A DNA stretch of 64,000 nucleotides from Verrucomicrobiota bacterium (lineage in GTDB: Bacteria; Verrucomicrobiota; Verrucomicrobiia; Limisphaerales; CAIMTB01): assembly GCA_963205105.1 (NCBI GenBank), contig CAUJJW010000322.1, forward strand, positions 16,561 to 80,560. The letters are read 5' to 3'. Position 1 is the stretch's first letter, and each line of letters begins with the position of its first letter. The notes beneath the pieces were generated by a model that was not told the DNA's origin, made no database searches, and saw only the letters and a program-made list of their open reading frames with translations. Position numbers and translations under genes: made by a program. Below, one piece after another: positions 57,538 through 64,000 of this stretch.

Positions 57538-59992
57538 CTGGCTGGGGCATTGCTGGTTGCATCTGTGCCTGCCGCTGTCCCTCGCAGCGGCCCTCTTCTC
57601 TTTTCGCTCAGAAGCCCAAGCACCGCCCAACGTTCAAATCACCTCGATCGAGATCCGTCATGTCGGCCCCAGGTCCGTCAGCGACGACCTCGTGCGAGCC
57701 AACATCCGTGTCAAAACCGGGGACCCCTACAGTAAGCTGAACATCGACGACGATGTCCGGAACCTTTTCGGCACCGGCTACTTCTTCAACATCCGGGTCA
57801 CGGAAACCCGCGAAACCGACGGGGTGAAGCTCGTTTACTTCGTCCAGGCCCGCCCGGTGCTCAGCGACATCCGTTACGAAGGCTACGAACGCTTCCGCCT
57901 CAAAAAGGTCGCCCGCAAAGTCACGTCCAAGGTCGGCCAACCCCTCGACGAAGCCCAGCTTCACAAGGACGCCCGCGAAATCCAGACCGCCTACGAGAAG
58001 TCCGGCTACCTCAAGACGGAGGTCAAATACGTCCTCAACATCGACGAAAACGCGGGACGCGGCACGGTCACCTTCCAAATCACCGAAGCCGCCAAGCAGC
58101 GGATCAAGCGCGTCGAGTTCCCCGGCCACGTCGCCTTCAAGGAAAAGAAGCTGCGCAAGGTGGTCAAAACCCGGAAGCGCTGGATGTTCTCCTGGCTCAC
58201 CGGCTCCGGCCGACTCAAGGAGGACGTCATCCAGGAAGACCGCGAGCGCCTCAACGACTTTTATCGCAACGAGGGTTACATCGACTTCGAACTGAAGGAT
58301 ATCAAGGTCGAGGAACTCGACCCGGAACGGCTCAAGGTCGATTTCTTCATCGAGGAGGGCCAACCCTACCAGGTCGGTTCCGTCTCCTTCGAAGGAAACA
58401 AACTGTTCTCGACCAATGAAATCGTCGGCAGCATGCGCCGCCGCGAGGGCACCAAGGTCCGTGAAGGCCTGAACCTGGTCCCCGGCGAAACCTTCAAGCC
58501 CAAGCTTCACACCAAGGACATCGAGCTCGTTGAAGACTTTTACGGCTCCCGCGGTTACATCGATGTCGAGTTCCCCCAGACGCTCCGCGCCGTCCGCGTC
58601 CCCAACACGTCCTCCAACACCATCGACCTCGTCTATAAGATCGAGGAGGGTGACAAATCCTTCATCGAGAAGATCGAGATCAAGGGGAACACCAAGACCA
58701 AGGACCGCGTCATCCGCCGCGAACTCGCGGTCGCCCCCGGCGAAATCTTCAACATGGTGCGCGTGAAGATCAGCACCAACCGCCTCTACGGCCTCCAGTA
58801 CTTCGAAAAGGTCGATGCCCGCCCCGAGGCCACCGAAGTTCCCAACCGCCGGAATCTCGTCGTCGGCGTCGAAGAGAAAAACACCGGCAATTTCAGCATC
58901 GGCGCCGGCTTCAGCTCGGTCGACAACCTGGTCGGGTTCGTCGAGATGAGCCAGGGCAACTTCGACCTCTTCAACCCGCCCTTCTTCACCGGCGGCGGCC
59001 ACAAGTTGCGCCTGCGCGCCCAGGTCGGCACCCAGCGCCAGGACTACCTGATCACCTTCATCGAGCCGTGGTTCCTCGGCCGCCGTCTCGCCCTGGAGGT
59101 CGACCTCTACCACCGCGACTTTCAGTTCCTCAGCTCCGTCTATGACGAACAGCGCACCGGCGCACGCGTCGGCCTCACCAAGGCCCTGAACGAATACTTC
59201 CGGGCCGGCGTCGCTTACACCATCGAAAGCGTCAACCTCGACTTCAACGAGGCCGATCTCCTCGCCCCCGTCGTCCGCGACGAGGGACCCGGTCACGGTT
59301 CCAGCATCATCACCGGCAATCCGCGCGTGTCACCCGAACTCGCCCAGGAAGGCGGCCGCCGTCTCGTGTCCAAGCTCACCGGCACCCTCACCTTCGACAC
59401 CCGCAACAGCACCATCCTTCCCAATCGCGGCCAACGCATCGAATTGATTACCGAGGTCGCCGGCGGACCGCTGGGTGCGGATACCGACTTCTACCGACTC
59501 GAACTCCGTGGCGGCCAGTACCTGCCCGGGTTCGGTGAGGGACACGTCATCGAAATCATCGGGCGACTGGGCGTGTCCGAAGCCTTCGATGACACCCCGC
59601 GCGTCCCTCTCTTCGACCGCTATTTCCTCGGCGGCATGTACACGCTTCGAGGGTTTGAATACCGCGATGTCGGTCCCGTCGACGAAAACAACGAACCGAT
59701 CGGCGGCTCCACCTACTGGTTTGGCTCGTTCGAGTATTCCATCCCGATCATTGAACGCGTCCGGTTCGCGATGTTCTATGATGTCGGTATGGTCTACTAC
59801 AAACCATACAGCTTCGACCTGCGTGAACCGCAGCAGAACTTCTACAACGACAGCTGGGGCCTTGGAATCCGACTCAACCTGCCCATCGGCCCGCTCCGGC
59901 TCGACTATGCCTTCCCGATCACGTCGGAAGAATACAACGACACCGGCAGTGGCCGTTTCCAATTCGGGGTCGGCTACACCCGCGATTTCTAA
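57524..59992 (+). CDS. bamA: Outer-membrane protein assembly factor BamA (Omp85)
   Basis: Predicted 822 residues: signal peptide (1-33, ending A-Q-A), five POTRA repeats (about 37-420; e.g. I-R-V-K-T-G-D-P-Y-S, V-E-F-P-G-H-V-A-F, I-E-I-K-G-N-T-K-T-K-D-R-V-I-R-R-E) and a C-terminal 16-strand barrel with G-A-G-F-S-S-V-D and V-S-E-A-F-D-D. The end, F-Q-F-G-V-G-Y-T-R-D-F, is the barrel closure with terminal Phe. It inserts beta-barrel proteins in the outer membrane. ATG 57524 begins the signal peptide and overlaps dnaB by 14 bases. Length compares well with E. coli BamA (810). Confidence 0.94.
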   Translation: MFPRSWLGHCWLHLCLPLSLAAALFSFRSEAQAPPNVQITSIEIRHVGPRSVSDDLVRANIRVKTGDPYSKLNIDDDVRNLFGTGYFFNIRVTETRETDGVKLVYFVQARPVLSDIRYEGYERFRLKKVARKVTSKVGQPLDEAQLHKDAREIQTAYEKSGYLKTEVKYVLNIDENAGRGTVTFQITEAAKQRIKRVEFPGHVAFKEKKLRKVVKTRKRWMFSWLTGSGRLKEDVIQEDRERLNDFYRNEGYIDFELKDIKVEELDPERLKVDFFIEEGQPYQVGSVSFEGNKLFSTNEIVGSMRRREGTKVREGLNLVPGETFKPKLHTKDIELVEDFYGSRGYIDVEFPQTLRAVRVPNTSSNTIDLVYKIEEGDKSFIEKIEIKGNTKTKDRVIRRELAVAPGEIFNMVRVKISTNRLYGLQYFEKVDARPEATEVPNRRNLVVGVEEKNTGNFSIGAGFSSVDNLVGFVEMSQGNFDLFNPPFFTGGGHKLRLRAQVGTQRQDYLITFIEPWFLGRRLALEVDLYHRDFQFLSSVYDEQRTGARVGLTKALNEYFRAGVAYTIESVNLDFNEADLLAPVVRDEGPGHGSSIITGNPRVSPELAQEGGRRLVSKLTGTLTFDTRNSTILPNRGQRIELITEVAGGPLGADTDFYRLELRGGQYLPGFGEGHVIEIIGRLGVSEAFDDTPRVPLFDRYFLGGMYTLRGFEYRDVGPVDENNEPIGGSTYWFGSFEYSIPIIERVRFAMFYDVGMVYYKPYSFDLREPQQNFYNDSWGLGIRLNLPIGPLRLDYAFPITSEEYNDTGSGRFQFGVGYTRDF

Positions 59993-60013
59993 TCCCACCC
60001 CATCCTCCGAATC

Positions 60014-60619
60014 ATGAACATCTACTCCTTCAAAGCTCTCCTTACCGCCGCGACCCTTTTGGTCGCCTCCGCCTCCGCCCACGCCCAGGTCAAGATGGGC
60101 ATCGTCGACCTGCGCAAGGTGTTCGACGGCTACTACAAGACCCGCGAGGCCGACACCAAGATCAAGGGCGAGGCCGCCGAACTGGAGAAAACAGCCAAGG
60201 GGATGCTCGAGGACTACCGCAAGTTCAACGAGGAGTATAAGGGCCTCGTCGAGGCCGCCGGCGACTCCGCCATCTCGACGGACGAAAAGCAGAAGCGTCG
60301 CAAGGCGGCCGAAGACAAGCTGCTCGAGATCCGAAACCTCGAACAGCAGGTCCAACAGTACCAACGGCAGTCCGAGGCCACGCTCCTCGAAAAGCGCAAG
60401 CGCATGCGCGACCAGATCCTGCGCGAAATCCGCGAGACCATCGTCGCCAAGTCCAAGGCTGCCGGGTACACGTTCGTCATGGATGTCGCCGCCGACAGCG
60501 TCAACCAGACGCCCATCGTGCTCTACACCAACGGCGAGAATGACATGACCGAAGACCTGCTCCGACAGCTCAACGCCAACGCCCCGGCCGGGTCACTGCC
60601 GGTCTCCGACAAGAAGTAA
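60014..60619 (+). CDS. OmpH/Skp family periplasmic chaperone
   Basis: 201 residues. Signal peptide (about 1-24, S-A-S-A-H-A-Q), a first strand V-K-M-G-I-V-D-L-R-K-V-F, a long coiled coil (about 50-145) rich in Lys, Glu and Gln, and a last V-M-D-V-A-A-D strand. This is the jellyfish Skp layout that holds unfolded outer-membrane proteins. It follows bamA by 21 bases, the common bamA-skp order, and ends in a terminator. Confidence 0.92.
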   Translation: MNIYSFKALLTAATLLVASASAHAQVKMGIVDLRKVFDGYYKTREADTKIKGEAAELEKTAKGMLEDYRKFNEEYKGLVEAAGDSAISTDEKQKRRKAAEDKLLEIRNLEQQVQQYQRQSEATLLEKRKRMRDQILREIRETIVAKSKAAGYTFVMDVAADSVNQTPIVLYTNGENDMTEDLLRQLNANAPAGSLPVSDKK

Positions 60620-60644
60620 TCGTTCTCCACCTTTCGAGGATCAG

Positions 60645-60675
60645 GAAGCCGCCCCTCCGGGCGGCTTCTTCGTTT
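60645..60675 (+). terminator. Rho-independent terminator of the dnaB-bamA-ompH operon
   Basis: GAAGCCGCCC (60645-60654) pairs with GGGCGGCTTC (60659-60668) over a 4-nt loop, followed by TTCGTTT. It is 25 bases after the ompH stop. Confidence 0.88.
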
Positions 60676-60681
60676 CCAGCT

Positions 60682-61755
60682 TCAGCGCACCCCCGCAACG
60701 CTGGCCGGCCGCCCCACCTCCCCCACCCACTCGTCCAACCATTCCAAAACCCGCTTCCCATGCTGCGGGAACACGAATGGCAGGGTCTCGTGCGTTGCCT
60801 CACCCACGATGAGGAGTTCGCTGCCCCGGCCCAACAACGACAGCAGCGCCGCGCTGTCTTCGGGAGGGGTCACCACGTCGTCCACGGAGGCCACCATTAG
60901 CGCCCGCACATCCCGTCCGCGAATCGCTTCCAAAGTGTCCAGGCTCTCCGGCGCCACCCCAATCATCCCAGGCAACTTGATCGCCGCCCGCCTCACCCAC
61001 CCCCGGGGAACCCAACGCGCGTAGTCGTCCCGAAGCCGAAGCGCCGCGGGAACAAACTCGGAGTAGGCCCCCAACGCCACGCTCCCCGCAACGCGGTCAT
61101 CGATGGCCTGCCACCGCAATGCCAGGGAAGCCCCCATCGAATGTCCCACCACCACCACCGGTCCACCCCATCCCCGCGCCATCCCCACCGACCGCCGGAA
61201 TGCCTTCAGCGTCTCGACCTCTCGGACGCCAAAGGTGACCCGCCGCCCGCCCGAGTGCCCGTGCCCCGGCAGGTCGACCAGCACCGCGCGCCAGCCGGCT
61301 TCCGCCAAAAATACCGCCCAAGGAAACATGGTCTCGAGATCGACGCCGTATCCATGCAGCACATAGGCGGTTCCCCGTGCCTGCCTTGGCGCCGGCAAGC
61401 CCTCGGCAGGAAGCCGAAACTCAAACCGATACCTGGGCTGCACCTGACCGCGATTCGTGACCGAGGACGCGGTGCTCTTCCAACCGTAATTCGCCGGTTC
61501 CACCGCCACCCAGCGCAGGTCCACCGCCGGCTCCCCAACCCGGTTGGTGCCCGTCGGAAAACGCTCCAGCACACCGTCCGCCCATCCCAGCCACACCCGT
61601 CCCTCCGGCTTGATGAACTCAGGTACCCGGTTCGGGGCATCCATCATCCGACGAGCCAGAAATGTCGACGGACTGCAGCCTGCAACCACCGCCCCCAACA
61701 CAACCCCGCCCACCCACCTCAGCGCCCGGTTCGCCAACCCCGAAGCCTTTGCCAT
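60682..61755 (-). CDS. Lipoprotein alpha/beta hydrolase
   Basis: Predicted 357 residues. Lipoprotein signal (V-V-A-G-C-S-P-S) and an alpha/beta hydrolase fold: Y-V-L-H-G-Y-G-V-D oxyanion loop, the nucleophile elbow V-G-H-S-M-G-A-S near residue 205, the acid in V-A-S-V-D-D-V-V-T-P-P-E-D and the catalytic His in G-E-A-T-H-E-T-L-P-F. It resembles monoglyceride-lipase/lysophospholipase proteins. Anchored in the envelope; substrate unknown. Its 3' end faces the ompH terminator. Confidence 0.8.
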   Translation of the reverse strand: MAKASGLANRALRWVGGVVLGAVVAGCSPSTFLARRMMDAPNRVPEFIKPEGRVWLGWADGVLERFPTGTNRVGEPAVDLRWVAVEPANYGWKSTASSVTNRGQVQPRYRFEFRLPAEGLPAPRQARGTAYVLHGYGVDLETMFPWAVFLAEAGWRAVLVDLPGHGHSGGRRVTFGVREVETLKAFRRSVGMARGWGGPVVVVGHSMGASLALRWQAIDDRVAGSVALGAYSEFVPAALRLRDDYARWVPRGWVRRAAIKLPGMIGVAPESLDTLEAIRGRDVRALMVASVDDVVTPPEDSAALLSLLGRGSELLIVGEATHETLPFVFPQHGKRVLEWLDEWVGEVGRPASVAGVR

Positions 61756-62057
61756 CTCAGCACACTCGTTCACGCGCCGCCTCGCATGCGACAATCCACC
61801 GCCCAACGCAAGGCCTCGTCACACTTTCCCTCAAGAGATCCCCGAATGCTCTCCATGAACCCGGTTTGCACCACCGAGGCACGGAGGCACAGAGAAACAA
61901 AACAGGCCGCTCTTAACTCTGTGCCTCCGTGCCTCGGTGGTGAACCTCTCCCCGGTTCATGGTTCGTGAGCAGGTTGATATCGCACAGGGCACCTTACCC
62001 CATCGCCGGTCGTATTCGCCGTTGCCCAGCCCTACCCATCCCCTAGCATCCGCCGTC
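61756..62057. other. Intergenic region with palindromic element
   Basis: 302 bases between divergent genes. Contains the inverted-repeat element at 61853-61962. No gene or clear promoter boxes were found in the rest. Confidence 0.45.
61853..61962. repeat. Long palindromic repeat element
   Basis: Perfect 26-bp arms: CACCACCGAGGCACGGAGGC plus ACAGAG (61869-61894) and its complement (61917-61942), around a 22-nt loop. Outer arms CCATGAACCCGG (61853-61864) and CCCGGTTCATGG (61951-61962) match with one mismatch. Very stable hairpin, no coding potential. It resembles dispersed palindromic repeats; a second copy is not seen in the window. Confidence 0.8.
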
Positions 62058-62429
62058 ATGCAGCATTCGCCGGGATTCCTGAAAGTCGTCGAAGCAGCCC
62101 GCATCCACGTGAAGGAACTCTCCGTGGATCAGGCCCGTGCCCGCATCGCCGCGCAGCCGTCGGTCGTGCTCCTCGATGTCCGCGAAGACAACGAATGGCA
62201 GGCCGGCCATGCCATCGAAGCCAAGCACATGGGTCGCGGCATTCTCGAACGTGATCTGGAGCGAACGTTCCCCGATCCCAAGACCGAAATCATCATGTAC
62301 TGCGGCGGCGGTTTTCGGTCGGCCCTCGCCTGCGAGGTGGCCCAACGGATGGGTTACCACAACGTTTACTCCCTGGCCGGTGGACATAAGGCCATGGTCG
62401 CCGGCGGATGGCCCATGGCCACCTCATGA
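62058..62429 (+). CDS. Single-domain rhodanese
   Basis: Predicted 123 residues. Rhodanese fold with V-V-L-L-D-V-R-E-D-N-E-W and the active-site loop C82-G-G-G-F-R-S. It transfers a sulfane sulfur from a donor such as thiosulfate or cysteine persulfide to an acceptor. It stands upstream of DsrE-type genes, which accept sulfur from rhodaneses. ATG 62058 begins the family region; the frame is open upstream. Confidence 0.87.
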   Translation: MQHSPGFLKVVEAARIHVKELSVDQARARIAAQPSVVLLDVREDNEWQAGHAIEAKHMGRGILERDLERTFPDPKTEIIMYCGGGFRSALACEVAQRMGYHNVYSLAGGHKAMVAGGWPMATS

Positions 62430-62547
62430 TCACGGCCTCGTCTCAGGCTGCCCCCAGCAGACTCCCGTCCCGGACTTTCACCTGGTCGCCACCCTGATGC
62501 CGTTGGACGCAGCCACCCCCAAGGTTGCGACATGGCTTGAGTACCCC

Positions 62548-62874
62548 ATGAACCCCGCCCTCCTCCCAGGCAAGAAACTCGGCATCCTGCTGTCCACGGC
62601 CCCGACCGAACGCAACTTCCGCCACGGCATCCGCCTCGCCGAGACCGCCCTCGCCGCCGGCGTCGATGTCTACCTGTATTGCATTGACGAAGCCGTCCGA
62701 GGCGTGGGCGATACCGAGCTTCAGCAGCTGCGCGAACGCGGACTGAAGTTGTATGCCTGCGCCTATGGCGCTCAGCGCCGCAACATCCCGGTCAATTCCC
62801 TCGCCGCCTTCGCCGGACTCACCGTGGTCAACGATCTCATCGCCAGCACGGACCGCTTCGTCAGCTTCAATTGA
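62548..62874 (+). CDS. DsrE-family sulfur-carrier protein
   Basis: Predicted 108 residues. DsrE/TusD-like: L-G-I-L-L-S-T-A-P, A-L-A-A-G-V-D-V-Y-L-Y-C-I-D-E-A-V, then L-K-L-Y-A-C71-A-Y-G-A-Q-R-R-N with the conserved sulfur-accepting Cys. It should receive persulfide from the rhodanese and pass it on. Start ATG 62548 fits the family; an upstream ATG at 62497 is also in frame. Six bases separate it from the next gene. Confidence 0.82.
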   Translation: MNPALLPGKKLGILLSTAPTERNFRHGIRLAETALAAGVDVYLYCIDEAVRGVGDTELQQLRERGLKLYACAYGAQRRNIPVNSLAAFAGLTVVNDLIASTDRFVSFN

Positions 62875-62880
62875 ACCACC

Positions 62881-63231
62881 GTGAACCGCAAAGCCCTCGT
62901 CATCGTCAACAGCGACCCCAGGACCAGTCCGCGCACGGCCGAGGCTGTCCGCATCGCCGCCGGCGTCGGCACATGGAAGAAGGTCGATGTCACCCTCGTC
63001 CTGTGTGAATCCGCGGTTCTCGCCCTCTCGGAATTCCCGGACGAACTGGTCGACGAGGACAATTTCACCCGGTACCTGCCGATCATCGGAGAATTTGGCC
63101 GCCCGGTGTACGTCGAAACCGGAGCGCCCCTGCTGGAGGACCTTGGGCAGACGCCCGTGCCGTATGAGCGGATCGGAGTCGCCCAACTGGCCCGCCTCGC
63201 CGCTGAAAGCGACTACGTCCTCCGCTTCTAA
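62881..63231 (+). CDS. DsrE/DsrF-like small protein
   Basis: 116 residues from a GTG start. K-A-L-V-I-V-N-S-D-P-R-T-S-P-R-T-A-E-A-V-R-I-A-A-G-V and L-V-L-C42-E-S-A-V fit the DsrE/F fold; the position between a DsrE and a tiny DsrH/TusB-like gene suggests it is the TusC/DsrF counterpart. No catalytic motif is needed for such carriers. Six bases after the DsrE gene and 9 bases before the next. Confidence 0.65.
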   Translation: MNRKALVIVNSDPRTSPRTAEAVRIAAGVGTWKKVDVTLVLCESAVLALSEFPDELVDEDNFTRYLPIIGEFGRPVYVETGAPLLEDLGQTPVPYERIGVAQLARLAAESDYVLRF

Positions 63232-63240
63232 CCCCCTCCC

Positions 63241-63420
63241 ATGCGCCAAGTCCTGCTCGTCCTTACCCAGTCGTTGGACCCGCTCAACGATATCGTCACC
63301 GCCACCGAGCGCACCCTTCCGGAGACCGCGATCACCGTCGTTGACCTGACCACGGAAACCCCCAACTACCCTGGACTGCTCGAAGCCATCTTCGCGGCGG
63401 ACTCGGTGCAGGTGTGGTGA
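63241..63420 (+). CDS. Tiny DsrH/TusB-like protein
   Basis: 59 residues: M-R-Q-V-L-L-V-L-T-Q-S at the start, a central helix and L-E-A-I-F-A-A-D-S-V-Q-V-W at the end. The length is below the usual 90-95 of DsrH/TusB, and the family call rests on position and on the end pattern 'V-x-V-W'. It follows two DsrE-type genes and overlaps the next gene (its stop TGA shares bases with the ATG at 63420), which suggests a coupled operon. Confidence 0.45.
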   Translation: MRQVLLVLTQSLDPLNDIVTATERTLPETAITVVDLTTETPNYPGLLEAIFAADSVQVW

Positions 63421-64000
63421 TGCCCCCTCCCGCCGAGCCCAAGCCGCTTCCCGCACCCCACGGGCTTGTTTACAAATCGTCGGAGCAACGCCACACTTCC
63501 CACGGTTGCCTCCCTGTGAATAGCCCCAGCGCCATGGCCGCACGTGCGGAACGCAATCCCCCGTGGATGGAGTCCCTGGCGAAAATTCGTGGTTGGTTCG
63601 TTTTCGCACGCGAGGCGTTTGCCAATCCCCGCGAGATCGGCGCTGTCGTCCCCAGTTCCCCCACTCTGGCCCGGCGCATGGCGAGACTCGTCTCCGACAA
63701 CCCCGCCGGTCTGGTCGTCGAACTCGGTGCCGGAACCGGGGTCGTCACCGAAGCCCTGCTGAACCGGGGCATCCCGCCCAACCGGTTGTTCGCCATTGAG
63801 TTGTCTGAATCGCTCACCCGGCTGCTTCGCAAACGTTTTCTGGATGTTCAGGTGCTCTGCGGCGATGCCGCCAACCTCCGCCGGCTCCTGCGCCGCGCCG
63901 GAGCAGATGCCCACGGTTGCCCCGTGACCATCGTGTCCAGCCTCCCGCTCCGCTCCCTCCCCGCCCCCAAGGTGAACGCGATCGTCCGCGAAATCAGCGC
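63420..64000 (+). CDS. PmtA-like SAM methyltransferase (partial, runs off the right edge)
   Basis: At least 193 residues. The first 50 are low-similarity; M39 (63534) or M50 are alternative starts. From residue 52: F-V-F-A-R-E-A-F-A-N-P-R-E-I-G-A-V-V-P-S-S, then the SAM motif V-V-E-L-G-A-G-T-G-V-V-T-E-A-L and S-S-L-P-L-R-S-L-P. These are the marks of phospholipid N-methyltransferase PmtA and rRNA-adenine-dimethylase-like enzymes; S-L-P-L-R-S-L-P favours PmtA. It would make phosphatidylcholine from phosphatidylethanolamine. The end is outside the window. Confidence 0.8.
   Translation, partial: MPPPAEPKPLPAPHGLVYKSSEQRHTSHGCLPVNSPSAMAARAERNPPWMESLAKIRGWFVFAREAFANPREIGAVVPSSPTLARRMARLVSDNPAGLVVELGAGTGVVTEALLNRGIPPNRLFAIELSESLTRLLRKRFLDVQVLCGDAANLRRLLRRAGADAHGCPVTIVSSLPLRSLPAPKVNAIVREIS

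Noticed and set aside
56224..57630. 468-residue minus-strand open frame opposite dnaB
   Set aside because: Shadow frame; dnaB motifs are complete on the other strand.
57608..59296. 562-residue minus-strand open frame opposite bamA
   Set aside because: Asp/Val/Glu/Gly-rich without motifs, a shadow caused by codon bias in bamA.
47920..61971. Shared 18-mer GGTTCAAGGTTCGTGAGC (47920-47937) and GGTTCATGGTTCGTGAGC (61954-61971)
   Set aside because: One mismatch over 18 bases in a 64-kb window is close to chance expectation; only the repeat-like settings make it suggestive. A genome search for the word would decide.
62881..63420. dsrAB-type sulfite reductase context for the DsrE genes
   Set aside because: No dsrAB, dsrC or tusA/tusE genes are in the window, so dissimilatory sulfur oxidation cannot be claimed.
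1..64000. CRISPR arrays, prophage, IS transposases, toxin-antitoxin pairs, rRNA
   Set aside because: None seen: no regularly spaced direct repeats, no integrase or transposase motifs, no rRNA signature stretches.

Overview
The window looks like a chromosomal segment of a Verrucomicrobiota bacterium, probably of the Pedosphaera/Limisphaerales group. This rests on GC-rich coding sequence, a Verrucomicrobia-type prepilin N-terminus at the left edge, a secretin locus laid out like Amuc_1098-1101 of Akkermansia, an OmcB-like lipoprotein of a kind known from the PVC superphylum, TAT-exported TIM-barrel proteins and secreted proteins with C-terminal 'FYRV' modules. No phage, plasmid, IS transposase, integrase or CRISPR array was seen. 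The taxon is an inference; no rRNA gene is present.

Layout. 1-14.4 kb: a truncated pseudopilin, an MFS transporter coupled to a five-haem secreted cytochrome, an OmcB/DUF11 lipoprotein with its own promoter and terminator, thiD, a PQQ-type propeller, a solute symporter with a TIM-barrel partner, 6-phosphogluconate dehydrogenase, two unknown proteins and a PIG-L deacetylase. 14.4-27.2 kb (minus strand): PilM-PilN fusion, an Amuc_1100-like protein, a small inner-membrane partner and the secretin, followed in the same direction by three large secreted proteins and one strong terminator. 27.4-42.6 kb (minus strand): a UDP-glucuronate decarboxylase and a complex I operon nuoBCDEFGHIJKLMN without nuoA, interrupted by an oppositely oriented tRNA-Gln. 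42.8-46.6 kb: a three-gene copper cassette (HMA protein, SCO, CusF-SCO), dodecin and NDH-2. 46.7-55.7 kb: an FAD-oxidoreductase/SelD fusion, trpS, a TIM-barrel/sugar dehydrogenase fusion, a methyltransferase, a transglutaminase membrane protein and another TIM-barrel protein. 56.0-60.7 kb (plus strand): dnaB-bamA-ompH. 60.7-64 kb: a lipoprotein hydrolase, then a rhodanese/DsrE/DsrE-like/59-aa sulfur-relay-like set running into a truncated PmtA-like methyltransferase.

Three functional themes stand out. Respiration: complex I, NDH-2, copper chaperones for an oxidase, and a multihaem cytochrome. Envelope biogenesis: BamA, Skp/OmpH, secretin and PilM/N/O-like proteins, OmcB-like protein. Sulfur/selenium handling: SelD fusion, rhodanese and DsrE proteins. 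The least expected pieces are a short R-Y-G-L peptide motif shared by two pilus-type inner-membrane proteins, a matrixin-like protein that has lost its zinc site, a SCO protein without a copper-binding histidine, a REP-like hairpin pair inside the selD fusion linker, and two fold-back repeat elements at 55.8-56.0 and 61.9 kb.
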